Shown here in pieces: positions 27,412-35,319 of a stretch of 46,581 nucleotides of DNA. The position numbers and the translations under genes are program-made. Each line of letters begins with the position of its first letter. Position 1 is the stretch's first letter. This DNA comes from an uncultured Alphaproteobacteria bacterium (GTDB lineage Bacteria; Pseudomonadota; Alphaproteobacteria; Rs-D84). The notes under the pieces were generated by a model. It was not told the DNA's origin. It was given only the letters and a program-made list of their open reading frames with translations, and did no database searches. The stretch is from contig CAMZDE010000003.1 in the NCBI GenBank assembly GCA_947305255.1, positions 1 to 46,581 of the forward strand. The letters are read 5' to 3'.

Positions 27412-28044
27412 TTATTGCGCGGTTGATAATTCAACCTGTGTCGTCGCATTTGAATCCCACGTAGTATAAATATCAACACGTTTTTCACCAATCATATCAC
27501 TGGCTACATCATAAGCGATATCTGAAGCAGCATCTTTAACAACTTTGCCCGCACCATGCACCAATTGCAAAACCGCACCCGATGTTATTAACATCTCATC
27601 TGGATTATTCCCAATTTCTTCTTGCAGCCAATTATACACACTTCTAAACTCTTCTTCGGACTGCGTAGTTATCACGCCACCTAGTTCTATAAAATCACCA
27701 TTACCTACATCTGTACTGGTTGACAATACATCCGCAACAATATTATCACCATCCGCATTAGTTAACTGTGCCTGTTTAGTGTTAGTGATATCGCCTACTT
27801 TGTTCACTGCGGCAATTGCGCTGTTATAGGCACCCTTTACATACGCGGTTGTTGCGATATGGTCTTGGTCGGCGGTGTCAATATTAACACGACCATATGG
27901 TGCGCCCGCGCCTGTTGTTGGCGCGGGGTGATTTGTATCTGCCACGCTTGGCGCGGTGTACATCGCCCCCGATATATTTTCAGCCATTGCACCGAATGGC
28001 AACGCAAGCATTATTGCGATTGTTAATAAGTTTCTTGTTGTCAT
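27412..28044 (-). CDS. Secreted protein of the local four-member family, copy 3 (unknown function)
   Basis: 210 residues from the ATG at 28042-28044, preceded by GGAGAG. A longer open reading runs into the leader RNA and is not used. The signal peptide (MTTRNLLTIAIMLALPFGAMA) is followed by ENISGAMYTAP, NHPAPTT and YGRVNIDTADQDH, shared almost exactly with copy 4. Then come HIATTAYVKGAYNSAIAAVNK (62-82), a variable helical section, and the conserved end RVDIYTTWDSNATTQVELSTAQ. Copies 3 and 4 form a closer pair, and their leaders are the two short-type ones. Function unknown. Confidence 0.75.
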   Translation of the reverse strand: MTTRNLLTIAIMLALPFGAMAENISGAMYTAPSVADTNHPAPTTGAGAPYGRVNIDTADQDHIATTAYVKGAYNSAIAAVNKVGDITNTKQAQLTNADGDNIVADVLSTSTDVGNGDFIELGGVITTQSEEEFRSVYNWLQEEIGNNPDEMLITSGAVLQLVHGAGKVVKDAASDIAYDVASDMIGEKRVDIYTTWDSNATTQVELSTAQ

Positions 28045-28070
28045 AGTTTCTCTCCTTTTTTTGTTGCAAC

Positions 28071-28248
28071 AACAAAAAACCACCTGAAAATCAAAGGTGG
28101 TTGGAGGTTCGAAACAACTCAAACTGAAATTGTGCGCCTTATTCAATTTATTCGGCAGCCCTCCAACCATATAGTTGGAGATTTTAACGCTATCTCTAAC
28201 GCAGTTTGAAACGGGTTTCGACACCCCATCGGTGGAACCCCCACCGAC
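28071..28248 (-). promoter_or_regulatory. Structured leader RNA class A, copy 3 (short type)
   Basis: Part of the 554-base gap 28045-28598. P0 TCGGTGG/CCACCGA (28229-28247); P1 TCGAAAC/GTTTCGA; P2 TCAAACTG/CAGTTTGA; P3 CGTTA-GAGA-TAGCG with a GNRA loop; P5 around 28161-28180 (CTCCAAC/GTTGGAG); then terminator AACCACC/GGTGGTT (28078-28102) with TTTTTTGTTG. GGTTGGAGG from P5 is complementary to CCTCCAACC (28099-28107), which overlaps the terminator. The extended -10 TGATAAAAT is at 28255-28263. Confidence 0.78.
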
Positions 28249-28376
28249 ACAGGTATTTTATCAAAAATTACCCCCCGATGCAAATGGATTTTTTATATTG
28301 TGATAAAATCTTGCATACAACACTTTTATTCGCGGTGCCGGAAATAATTCTGCCCCACGTCGCAAAAAAAAACCAC

Positions 28377-28480
28377 CCTTGCGGCGGGGTCGCAGAGTGC
28401 GAGTAAAATGAAGCATGATGCGGGGGCGGGTTAGATATTGTTTGTTCGGATTATTTATTTTTTCTGAAAATCCTTAGACC
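28377..28480 (-). ncRNA. Class C repeat / candidate sRNA, copy 2
   Basis: Inverted relative to the copy at 8345. On the minus strand it runs from GGTCTAAGGATTTTCAG to CCGCCGCAAGG with only scattered changes outside a variable 15-base centre. It then diverges into a terminator, CCGCC-GCAAG-GGTGG, followed by nine T (28364-28372). It sits about 115 bases upstream of leader copy 3, in the gap between the rpmA terminator and that leader. Confidence 0.5.
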
Positions 28481-28554
28481 AGCGAACGACTGCGGGAATC
28501 CAGATAATTAAAAAGATCCGTGTGGCGTGTGCCACGGTGAAAAATGGCAAAAAA

Positions 28555-28576
28555 ACCCGTCGCAATTGCGACGGGT
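28555..28576 (-). terminator. Intrinsic terminator after rplU-rpmA
   Basis: Perfect palindrome ACCCGTCGCAA/TTGCGACGGGT followed by a T-run on the minus strand. Confidence 0.85.
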
Positions 28577-28598
28577 AAAAATAAACATACGATGTTAA

Positions 28599-28859
28599 TT
28601 ATTTTTCGTCTGGAACGACCGACACAGTCTTTCTGTCGCCGTTGCCACGTTTAAATGTGACGATTCCAGCGATTTTTGCGAACAAAGTATGATCTTTGCC
28701 CATGCCGACATTCAACCCAGGGTGCACAGATGTTCCGCGTTGGCGAATAATGATATTGCCAGGAATAACGCGGCTGCCCCCGCTTTTCTTAACACCTAAT
28801 CTGCGTCCGGCCGAATCACGTCCGTTTGTTGATGCAGAACCAGCTTTCTTATGTGCCAT
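28599..28859 (-). CDS. rpmA: 50S ribosomal protein L27
   Basis: 86 residues: MAHKKAGSASTNGRDSAGRR, LGVKKSGGSRVIPGNIIIRQRG, HPGLNVGMGKDHTLFA. L27 reaches the peptidyl-transferase centre with its flexible N-terminus; no N-terminal cleavage extension is present. Second gene after rplU, 35 bases apart, the standard pair. obg, often third, is absent here. Confidence 0.97.
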   Translation of the reverse strand: MAHKKAGSASTNGRDSAGRRLGVKKSGGSRVIPGNIIIRQRGTSVHPGLNVGMGKDHTLFAKIAGIVTFKRGNGDRKTVSVVPDEK

Positions 28860-28894
28860 AATTAAACTCCTTCATCTTTATTTTATCGGGCGAA

Positions 28895-29194
28895 TTAAGC
28901 CTTAATAGATTTGATTTTCAAAACAGTGATAAACTGGCGATGACCGGCAGTTCTGCGATAATTTTGGCGACGTTTTTTCTTGAACACCAAAACCTTATCA
29001 TCACGTTTTTGTTCGATTACATCGGCAACAACCTTAGCCCCCGCGATAAACGGATTACCAACTTTGTCACCAACCATTAAAACCTTGTCAAATTCGACAG
29101 AACCGGTTGCATCTAATTTTTCAACCTTTACAATGTCGCCCTCGCAAACGCGATATTGTTTGCCGCCGGTTTGAAAGATAGCATATGTTGACAT
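28895..29194 (-). CDS. rplU: 50S ribosomal protein L21
   Basis: 99 residues from the ATG at 29192-29194: MSTYAIFQTGGKQYRVCEGD, KVLMVGDK, VFKKKRRQNYRRTAGHRQ, the L21 signature. A longer reading adds 19 unrelated residues and is not used. Together with rpmA it forms the usual operon. The ribosome site is weak (AGAGA). Confidence 0.96.
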   Translation of the reverse strand: MSTYAIFQTGGKQYRVCEGDIVKVEKLDATGSVEFDKVLMVGDKVGNPFIAGAKVVADVIEQKRDDKVLVFKKKRRQNYRRTAGHRQFITVLKIKSIKA

Positions 29195-29375
29195 ATTTTT
29201 TATCTCTATTGTTTGTTTAAGTTCTTGTATTATTTCGATTTGTCGAAACATTTATGCAAATTATATATATAAAATACCAAAAGTCAACATTTTTGTATAA
29301 AAATTTATGCAAATGGTTCAACCTCCCTCCCGCCCTTTGGGCGTGCCCCCCCATTGTTGTGGCAAAAACAAAAAA

Positions 29376-29390
29376 CCGCCATTGTGGCGG
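29376..29390 (-). terminator. Intrinsic terminator after Cys-rich protein 2
   Basis: CCGCC-ATTGT-GGCGG with a T-rich run on the minus strand (A-run at 29366-29375). Confidence 0.75.
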
Positions 29391-29411
29391 CAGATTTTAT
29401 GCACCCCATTA

Positions 29412-31688
29412 TTAATCCAACAGGTCGCGCAAACTAATCGATTTGTTTTGATTATTGATTTTACGTCTTTCTGACGACAATTTAGAAATTATTTCATTGG
29501 CGCACAATTTTATATTCTTCTTGTCTGTGCAAGATTTGCCAGTTTTCACGCCGTCAAAAACGCCATCTTTGGTGTATTTAATATACGATTCACAATGTGT
29601 CCATTTGCCTTTGGTTTTGACATCGCTGCCTTCGGCGGTCAGACGCGACACAACAACATCTAAATCATTTTGTAATTGAACACAGGCATCTTTGGCCGAC
29701 GTTCCATCTGCGGCACGCGCAATCGATTGCATGTTGCCGGATACACATTCAACGAACCTATCAAAATCAACCTGGTACGAACAATCAATGGCCCCTGTCA
29801 GCGCGACAGATTTATTCGCACGATTACCGCCGACCAGACCGACGCCATACGATGACGACGATTCGCCGTCGCTTTTCGCGCCTGCCGCTTCCAAAGTTGT
29901 GGTCAACACAGATTTTTCCAATTGCGTTTTCAATCTGCGCAGTGTCGCATTCAGATATTCATATTGTTTATACATCTGTTGCGAAATCACAGTCACTTTT
30001 AACGCGACCATTTCGCGGATTTCTTCGGATTGACTGATATTCGCGGTCCCCGTCATACCGACAACACCGGTTCTATCGATTGTTGGGATACCGGCATTAT
30101 ACGGATGCGTATCACAGATTGCATAAGTTCCCGCAATATACGGACAATCATCATTTTTTTCTAAATCTTTGTTTAGTTTGCGGACAACAACATCTGTGAC
30201 ACAGAATTTTGCGTCTTTGGCAGGGACAGTCCGACTGGACGCCGAAGATTGCAAGATTTTTTTATCATTTTCTTTGTCATTACTGAAACAATATTTCATA
30301 TTTTCGTTCACATCGTTACTGACACTAGGTTCGGTCTGATGCAACCATGTATCCAGCGTTTCGATATCAACCATACCCTGACCACGTTTAGTCTTGGTGC
30401 GACGCGCAAACAACTTTGACGTTTCCAGCGCACTTGATGCACACGCAACAACACGTTGATTGTCTTTCGCCTCTTTGTCCACGTCTAACCAACCGGCGTA
30501 AATTTCTTCGCCATCTGTCAAAGGTTTCAACCAAGTGCATGCACGACAAGATTTCCACCCAGATTCCAAAACGCTGGCTTCGCCGTAACAGACACGCGGT
30601 GCATCTGACACATATTCGCCACCAGGTTTAAAATAACCATATGTAATATACCAACCGTTACCAACCCCAGGGCACATATATTGAGACCAAGAACTGCACG
30701 TATCGTCCAACATCGCATAAATCTGGGATAAATCTACACCGACATTTTGTGCATTTATCAATGCGTCATAGATTTTATCAATTGTATTATCATATGGTTC
30801 CAAGAACCCAGAGGCCAATTCGCGCCATTTTTTCACGCGCTTTGGTCCCGTGCAATTATTTCCGCGCGCGTCACAACCCGCATAATCAAAAGAATTTTGC
30901 ATTGCGGTCTTGGTCGCCTTTAATGACACTTCGGCATTTTCGATTTCAGTCATAATTTGGCCGGTTATTTGTTGCCGCACTAAAATTTCACTGGATATGC
31001 CGCGCTCAATCGCCGATTCTTGGGGTTGAGTCACAGTCATAGTTTGAACCGCCGGCGAAATCGTATTTTGGGTTGACGCAGTTATATTTTGCAACGCGGC
31101 CGCGTTTTGTTCAGCCTGAGCCGCCAGTGCATCCTGTAATTGTTGTTGCGTTTGCGCGTTTTGTTGCGCCATTTGCTGTTGAATTTGGGCCATCTGGCTT
31201 TGCATATTTGCCTGCATCTGGGCAATTTGTTGCGCAGTTTGTTCGGACGCCGCATTTTGCGCAGCCGCGGCCGCAGCCGCAGCCTCAGCAGACGCAGCAT
31301 TCAATTTAGCCGTAGAATTCGCCACCAACTGGGCCGACATATACGATATTAAATCATCGCCGTATTTTTCACATACACTATTCGATTGGACACAGCCCGC
31401 AACAATTGCCGCCGCCACTTCGGAATCGACGCAACCGCCATTCGCACATTTCGGCGTCGCGCAACGCATAACCACCGCATTACAATTTCCAAAATCTGCA
31501 CGTGCCGTCGGTTGACCCGAATTATCACGAACATTCGTCAAAGTCGCCCATTGATTATTATTAGAATTGCTGGGGTTATATGCCGTTAAATTATGGCCAG
31601 CATTTGTCGCGACCACGGCATGCGCATCCGTGCCGATAAACGGCGCAGAACATAAACATATCGTCAAAATGCGCGATAATATTCTCAT
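29412..31688 (-). CDS. Large Cys-rich exported protein 2 with Gln/Ala coiled coil (unknown function)
   Basis: 758 residues. A signal peptide (MRILSRILTICLCSAPFIGTDAHA) is followed by a Cys-rich N-terminal part (NCNAVVMRCATPKCANGGC). Next is an Ala/Gln-rich predicted coiled coil at about 125-200 (QIAQMQANMQSQMAQIQQQM). A long Cys-containing domain follows, with CTWLKPL, PYIAGTYAICDTHPYN and a basic helical end. Gln-rich coiled coils with Cys-rich domains suggest a multimeric envelope protein. The extended -10 TGATAAAAT (31703-31711) leaves a very short leader of about 8 bases. No family recognised. It shares layout, but little sequence, with the proteins at 25113 and 32730. Confidence 0.6.
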   Translation of the reverse strand: MRILSRILTICLCSAPFIGTDAHAVVATNAGHNLTAYNPSNSNNNQWATLTNVRDNSGQPTARADFGNCNAVVMRCATPKCANGGCVDSEVAAAIVAGCVQSNSVCEKYGDDLISYMSAQLVANSTAKLNAASAEAAAAAAAAQNAASEQTAQQIAQMQANMQSQMAQIQQQMAQQNAQTQQQLQDALAAQAEQNAAALQNITASTQNTISPAVQTMTVTQPQESAIERGISSEILVRQQITGQIMTEIENAEVSLKATKTAMQNSFDYAGCDARGNNCTGPKRVKKWRELASGFLEPYDNTIDKIYDALINAQNVGVDLSQIYAMLDDTCSSWSQYMCPGVGNGWYITYGYFKPGGEYVSDAPRVCYGEASVLESGWKSCRACTWLKPLTDGEEIYAGWLDVDKEAKDNQRVVACASSALETSKLFARRTKTKRGQGMVDIETLDTWLHQTEPSVSNDVNENMKYCFSNDKENDKKILQSSASSRTVPAKDAKFCVTDVVVRKLNKDLEKNDDCPYIAGTYAICDTHPYNAGIPTIDRTGVVGMTGTANISQSEEIREMVALKVTVISQQMYKQYEYLNATLRRLKTQLEKSVLTTTLEAAGAKSDGESSSSYGVGLVGGNRANKSVALTGAIDCSYQVDFDRFVECVSGNMQSIARAADGTSAKDACVQLQNDLDVVVSRLTAEGSDVKTKGKWTHCESYIKYTKDGVFDGVKTGKSCTDKKNIKLCANEIISKLSSERRKINNQNKSISLRDLLD

Positions 31689-31702
31689 CTCTCGTAATTA
31701 TG

Positions 31703-31711
31703 ATTTTATCA
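31703..31711 (-). promoter_or_regulatory. Extended -10 promoter of the Cys-rich protein 2 gene
   Basis: TGATAAAAT on the minus strand, with 14 bases between the -10 and the ATG, the last of them ACGAGAG. Confidence 0.5.
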
Positions 31712-31833
31712 TAAAAAATCAGTGGTGTAAAGTAGATTTAAGGGGATTTAAGTTTTATTATACGCCTTATTATGATGACCGGCGTGGCAAAGCCACACCG
31801 AATCCACCCACACGCCGATAAACACACGACGAT

Positions 31834-32415
31834 TTATTGCGCCGTTGACAGAGCAACCTGAGTCGTGGCATTTGAATCCCACGTCGTATATATATCAACA
31901 CGTTGACTTAAAATCCCCTCTGCCACAGCTTTCGCACTTATTAAACTCGAATCATAAAAACCATCGTAATAATTATTTTCTATGTCATTATCCCTGAGCG
32001 CATCAAGAAAATTTCCAGAGCCAACAACATAGCCACCACCATTAGCACCCTCTTCATATTCCAGTCTGTCTTGTTTGTAGTCAAGATCCCTATAAGACGC
32101 ATATTGTTGTTGGTCAACAACTTTCATTGTTTCTTCTACTGCTGTTTCTATTGCAAACTCGGTCACTTTGTTCACTGCGGCGATGGCACTATTATATGCA
32201 CCCTTTACATATGCGGTTGTCGCGATATGTTCTTGGTCGGCGGTATCTATATTCACACGACCATATAGCGGGTCTGCACTGGTTGTTGGTGCAGGGTGAT
32301 TTGTGTCATAGTGTGCCGGCGCAGTGTACATCGCACCCGAGATATTTTCAGCGTGTGCAGCAAATGGCAATGCCACGATTACGGCGATTGATAATAAAGT
32401 TTTTGTTGCTTTCAT
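31834..32415 (-). CDS. Secreted protein of the local four-member family, copy 4 (unknown function)
   Basis: 193 residues. Signal peptide MKATKTLLSIAVIVALPFAAHA, then ENISGAMYTAP, NHPAPTT and YGRVNIDTADQEH as in copy 3, the family block HIATTAYVKGAYNSAIAAVNK (63-83), and a variable acidic middle. The end QRVDIYTTWDSNATTQVALSTAQ is nearly that of copy 3. SD GGAGAGG is 5 bases before the ATG. Preceded by leader copy 4. About 40 bases downstream (31781-31801) is a GC-rich hairpin without a T-run. Confidence 0.75.
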   Translation of the reverse strand: MKATKTLLSIAVIVALPFAAHAENISGAMYTAPAHYDTNHPAPTTSADPLYGRVNIDTADQEHIATTAYVKGAYNSAIAAVNKVTEFAIETAVEETMKVVDQQQYASYRDLDYKQDRLEYEEGANGGGYVVGSGNFLDALRDNDIENNYYDGFYDSSLISAKAVAEGILSQRVDIYTTWDSNATTQVALSTAQ

Positions 32416-32440
32416 CGTTCCTCTCCTTTATTTGTTTCAA

Positions 32441-32627
32441 CAACAAAAACCACCCATAAAAAGGTGGTTGGAGGTTCAAGACAATTTGAGTGAAATTGTG
32501 TGCTTATTCTGTCGGAATCCGGCATTATTCGCAACCCTCCAACCATAAGTTGGAGATTTTTACGTCCGTATTAAACGAACAACACTCAATCGGGTCTTGA
32601 AACCCCATCAACAGAACACCTGTTGAC
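32441..32627 (-). promoter_or_regulatory. Structured leader RNA class A, copy 4 (short type)
   Basis: Fills most of the 314-base gap 32416-32729. P0 TCAACAG/CTGTTGA (ending 32626); P1 TTCAAGAC/GTCTTGAA; P2 TTGAGTG/CACTCAA; P3 GTTCGT/ACGGAC; P5 CTCCAACTTATGGTTGGAG (32537-32555); terminator AACCACC/GGTGGTT (32448-32469) then T-rich. GGTTGGAGG of P5 pairs alternatively with CCTCCAACC (32466-32474). The extended -10 TGTTATAAT at 32634-32642 places the transcript start one base before P0. Confidence 0.78.
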
Positions 32628-32705
32628 GCTAGCATTATAACACATTTTCAATACACACACAATAATAAATTTTAGATTTTGTATATGACTTGATTACAAA
32701 AAAAT

Positions 32706-32723
32706 ACCGCCCGTTTGGGCGGT
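32706..32723 (-). terminator. Intrinsic terminator after Cys-rich protein 3
   Basis: ACCGCCC-GTTT-GGGCGGT with a T-run on the minus strand, a few bases after the stop codon at 32730. Confidence 0.8.
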
Positions 32724-32729
32724 GTTTTT

Positions 32730-34880
32730 TTAATCTGATGTCTTTTGCTTTTTCCATCCACGCAGACAATCTTCGTTTGCCGCGGTACAAGATGTATTGC
32801 CTTCGCCAACCAAAGATTTTTGCAGACACGCTTCACGAATTGTTTTGGAATCCGTTGTTGCATCTGCGCCACTGGCCGCGCCTGTACCGTACAAGATTTC
32901 ACTGATTGTGACAACGTTACGGCATGTATTCGTTGAATAATCGTCAGTGTTGTTACATCTCGTGCTATCTGGCAAATCTATGACCGCTGTCAACTGAGTT
33001 TGCAATGGCGAACAAATCATAGTTTCATAACAATGCGGGACCTGAGACACCTGAGAACAATACGATTTTATACGTGCAGTTGTCCATTTGTCGTCATCTT
33101 CGTAATTTTCATAGCAATCCCAAATTTCGCTGATACATTCGTTGAAATTATCAATTGCAGCCGTCGCATCAGCAAATGCTTTTTCGTCCGCTTCCTGTTT
33201 GAATTCCAAACGTTTTTGTTGCAACGCCTGTTCCGCAGCGATTTTTTGATAGTTAATGTTTTGTGCCGTTTGTTTCAATTGCGCACCATAAACATCACAT
33301 GCAGAATTCGCGTCCAATAAATATTTCTGCATAATTGAACGACGGGCGTCCGCGACCGGCCCACGAACCGAATAATACGGGTCTGTGGTCGATGTCGTTG
33401 TCGTTTTTGTTCCACTGGTCGTTGTGGTTGTTGTGGTGTATCCAAAACAACTGGCCACCGAAGATTCATTCGCTGTGCTGGATCCGCGTTCGTTCAAGAC
33501 GACGTCGCCAGTGCTGGAATTAACAGAAATATAACTATTGTAATTAAACGGACAATTCGATGTCGCACTGGTTGCGCATTTCGAATGTGTTTTGCCATCT
33601 GAATCCGTCAAAGAACCCGGATTACCGCAACTTTCATAAATTCCGTTAAAGCACGAATCCAAAACGCGTCCGCAAACATTGTTGTGCGCATATTCGAATA
33701 ATTTATAACCCCATTTATTTGCCAACGAATCCAAAGACGCGATTTCTTCATCATCAGTCAACCCAATCACACCGTTTACCAGACCGCTGACCGTTGTGAC
33801 CTGAACCAACAAATTGTCATTATCGGTTATCGTATATTGTTTCGCCAAATCTTTGGCATCGGCCCATGCCTTTAACTGGGCCAATATATCAGATGATGAG
33901 CCATCAATGTTTTTGATATCAAATCCGAAACTGTTGCCCGTGCTGTTGCAATATGACGGCATCGCACATGTTGCCAAAGTTCCCGTATCAGTATATGTCG
34001 GATGTTCATCACACCATGCTTGTTTATCGGTTGCTTCTTTATAAGAAACACAATTCATAACCTTTTCCGCGTCAGTCAGCGAAAAAGCATACGATAAATC
34101 GTCACCTTTGCCTTTGGTCGCAATTAATAATGACAATTGACCCGACAATTTAATTAATTCTTCGTTGGCCGCTTCCAATGCATCTTCGGCAGCCAAGAAA
34201 TTCGTCGCACGACCAGCACAAGAACAGCGTCCCTTAGTATCACTGCGCGCGGTGCAGATTTCGTCCATACACGTATAATACGACGACAAACAATTTGCAT
34301 ATGCGTCCGCAGAAATCAAACCGGTCGAAGAATCAATAATGCTGGAATACGAACCAGAATACAATTTACTTGTCAAATAAGAATATGTCGTAGAACCCGC
34401 ACGTGTTGTACCCGTTGCCATTACATTCCCAGTCGCACTGACCCGTGAAGGTGTTGCAGATGCACGCGCACGAACCGCACGATTATTTGTGTTACGTGTT
34501 GATGGCGCCTTTTGTGTTCTGGACACAACATTACGTGACGCCGCATTTGTTGCACGCGTCGCCCCACCGGTACGTGATGCAACCGAACGCGATGCCACAG
34601 AACGCGAAACCGTCGCATTATCGGTTGTCGGTGTTGCCACAGGTTGCACAGCCGTTGTCCGCGAAGCAGTCGAACGCGACACAGTCTGTTTAGGTGTTGC
34701 ACGTTTTGTGCGCGTTGGTTGACGTGTATTACGCACAACGTTTGTATTATCGGGAACAATCGGATCTGCAAAAACAGAACGCATCGATATAAACGTAGAA
34801 CAAACAAAAAATGCAGTCGCCAAAAGGAACACCGTCCCCAGCGCATTTTTGCAAGAATCCATATTCATACGAATTTTCAT
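32730..34880 (-). CDS. Large Cys-rich exported protein 3 (unknown function)
   Basis: 716 residues from the ATG at 34878-34880 (GGAG 6 bases upstream; longer reading not used). Signal/anchor ALGTVFLLATAFFVCSTFISM, then about 130 residues of Ser/Arg/Thr/Ala low complexity with repeated SVASR and VVSR units. A Cys block, CLSSYYTCMDEIC...GRCSC, matches the block in the protein at 25113. A helix (DALEAANEELIKLSGQLSLL) and a long domain with more than a dozen Cys follow, including a Thr-rich run (GYTTTTTTTSGTKTTTT). The C-terminal part ends in a basic segment (CLRGWKKQKTSD). Probably periplasmic or surface. A regular promoter lies at 34961-34989. Confidence 0.6.
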   Translation of the reverse strand: MKIRMNMDSCKNALGTVFLLATAFFVCSTFISMRSVFADPIVPDNTNVVRNTRQPTRTKRATPKQTVSRSTASRTTAVQPVATPTTDNATVSRSVASRSVASRTGGATRATNAASRNVVSRTQKAPSTRNTNNRAVRARASATPSRVSATGNVMATGTTRAGSTTYSYLTSKLYSGSYSSIIDSSTGLISADAYANCLSSYYTCMDEICTARSDTKGRCSCAGRATNFLAAEDALEAANEELIKLSGQLSLLIATKGKGDDLSYAFSLTDAEKVMNCVSYKEATDKQAWCDEHPTYTDTGTLATCAMPSYCNSTGNSFGFDIKNIDGSSSDILAQLKAWADAKDLAKQYTITDNDNLLVQVTTVSGLVNGVIGLTDDEEIASLDSLANKWGYKLFEYAHNNVCGRVLDSCFNGIYESCGNPGSLTDSDGKTHSKCATSATSNCPFNYNSYISVNSSTGDVVLNERGSSTANESSVASCFGYTTTTTTTSGTKTTTTSTTDPYYSVRGPVADARRSIMQKYLLDANSACDVYGAQLKQTAQNINYQKIAAEQALQQKRLEFKQEADEKAFADATAAIDNFNECISEIWDCYENYEDDDKWTTARIKSYCSQVSQVPHCYETMICSPLQTQLTAVIDLPDSTRCNNTDDYSTNTCRNVVTISEILYGTGAASGADATTDSKTIREACLQKSLVGEGNTSCTAANEDCLRGWKKQKTSD

Positions 34881-34960
34881 GAAATATCTCCTGTCATATT
34901 TTGCACGCAACAGATGCCGTTTTCCGGCAAAAATTACGAACAATTCCTTCACTTAAAAAA

Positions 34961-34989
34961 ATTATAACATTTTTGACGCGGTCTGTAAA
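34961..34989 (-). promoter_or_regulatory. Promoter of the Cys-rich protein 3 gene
   Basis: Minus strand TTTACA (34984-34989), 17-base spacer, TATAAT (34961-34966) with TGT before it. The leader is about 75 bases, unlike the short leaders of the other two Cys-rich genes. Confidence 0.6.
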
Positions 34990-35031
34990 TAACAAAAATC
35001 ATATTGTGGGTATAAAAACCGCTTTATTTTA

Positions 35032-35060
35032 TTAGACAACAAAAACAAAAGCTCTATAAT
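35032..35060 (+). promoter_or_regulatory. Promoter of the small membrane gene-pagL unit
   Basis: TTAGAC (35032-35037), 17-base spacer, TATAAT (35055-35060); the ATG at 35083 follows after AAAGGA. Confidence 0.65.
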
Positions 35061-35082
35061 CAAAAACAAAGGAATAAAAAAA

Positions 35083-35316
35083 ATGGAACAAAAGCAAAAT
35101 ACAGATAATAAAAATCAAAGAACTTTGTTCTCTATACCAATAAACGTTATGTTGGAAATAATATTGCTGTGCGCACTTTGTGGTATCGGCATCAAAGAAT
35201 GCAAACGTGCGGATTTACGCCTGAAACGCGACAAAATTAAATACGAAAGATTTATGGACAGCATTAAAAAACACGATTCTGCGATGTGCTTTTTGAACCA
35301 AACAAATGGGAGATAA
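35083..35316 (+). CDS. Hypothetical single-span membrane protein, 77 aa
   Basis: Polar N-terminus (MEQKQNTDNKNQRTLF), one hydrophobic segment at about 20-38 (NVMLEIILLCALCGIGI) and a basic cytoplasmic-type tail rich in Lys/Arg (KRADLRLKRDKIKYERFMDSIKKHD). No family recognised. Three bases separate it from the PagL-like gene, and the two share a promoter, so it may assist or regulate that enzyme. Confidence 0.6.
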   Translation: MEQKQNTDNKNQRTLFSIPINVMLEIILLCALCGIGIKECKRADLRLKRDKIKYERFMDSIKKHDSAMCFLNQTNGR

Positions 35317-35319
35317 ATT

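Noticed and set aside
27412..28224. Longer reading of secreted copy 3, starting inside the leader RNA
   Set aside because: The extra 60 N-terminal residues would be encoded by the structured leader and terminator; the internal ATG has GGAGAG and a proper signal peptide.
28518..28539. Hairpin CCGTG-GGC/GCC-ACGG between class C copy 2 and the rpmA terminator
   Set aside because: Imperfect, single occurrence, no promoter or T-run; nothing further supports a function.
31082..31352. Arg/Leu-rich open readings opposite the Gln/Ala coiled coil
   Set aside because: Low-complexity mirror of the coding strand with no ribosome site; shadow of the real gene.
31781..31801. GC-rich hairpin CGGCGTGGC/GCCACACCG after secreted copy 4 as a terminator
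   Set aside because: One mismatch, no T-run on either strand, and a competing pairing CGGCGTG/CACGCCG; left unassigned.
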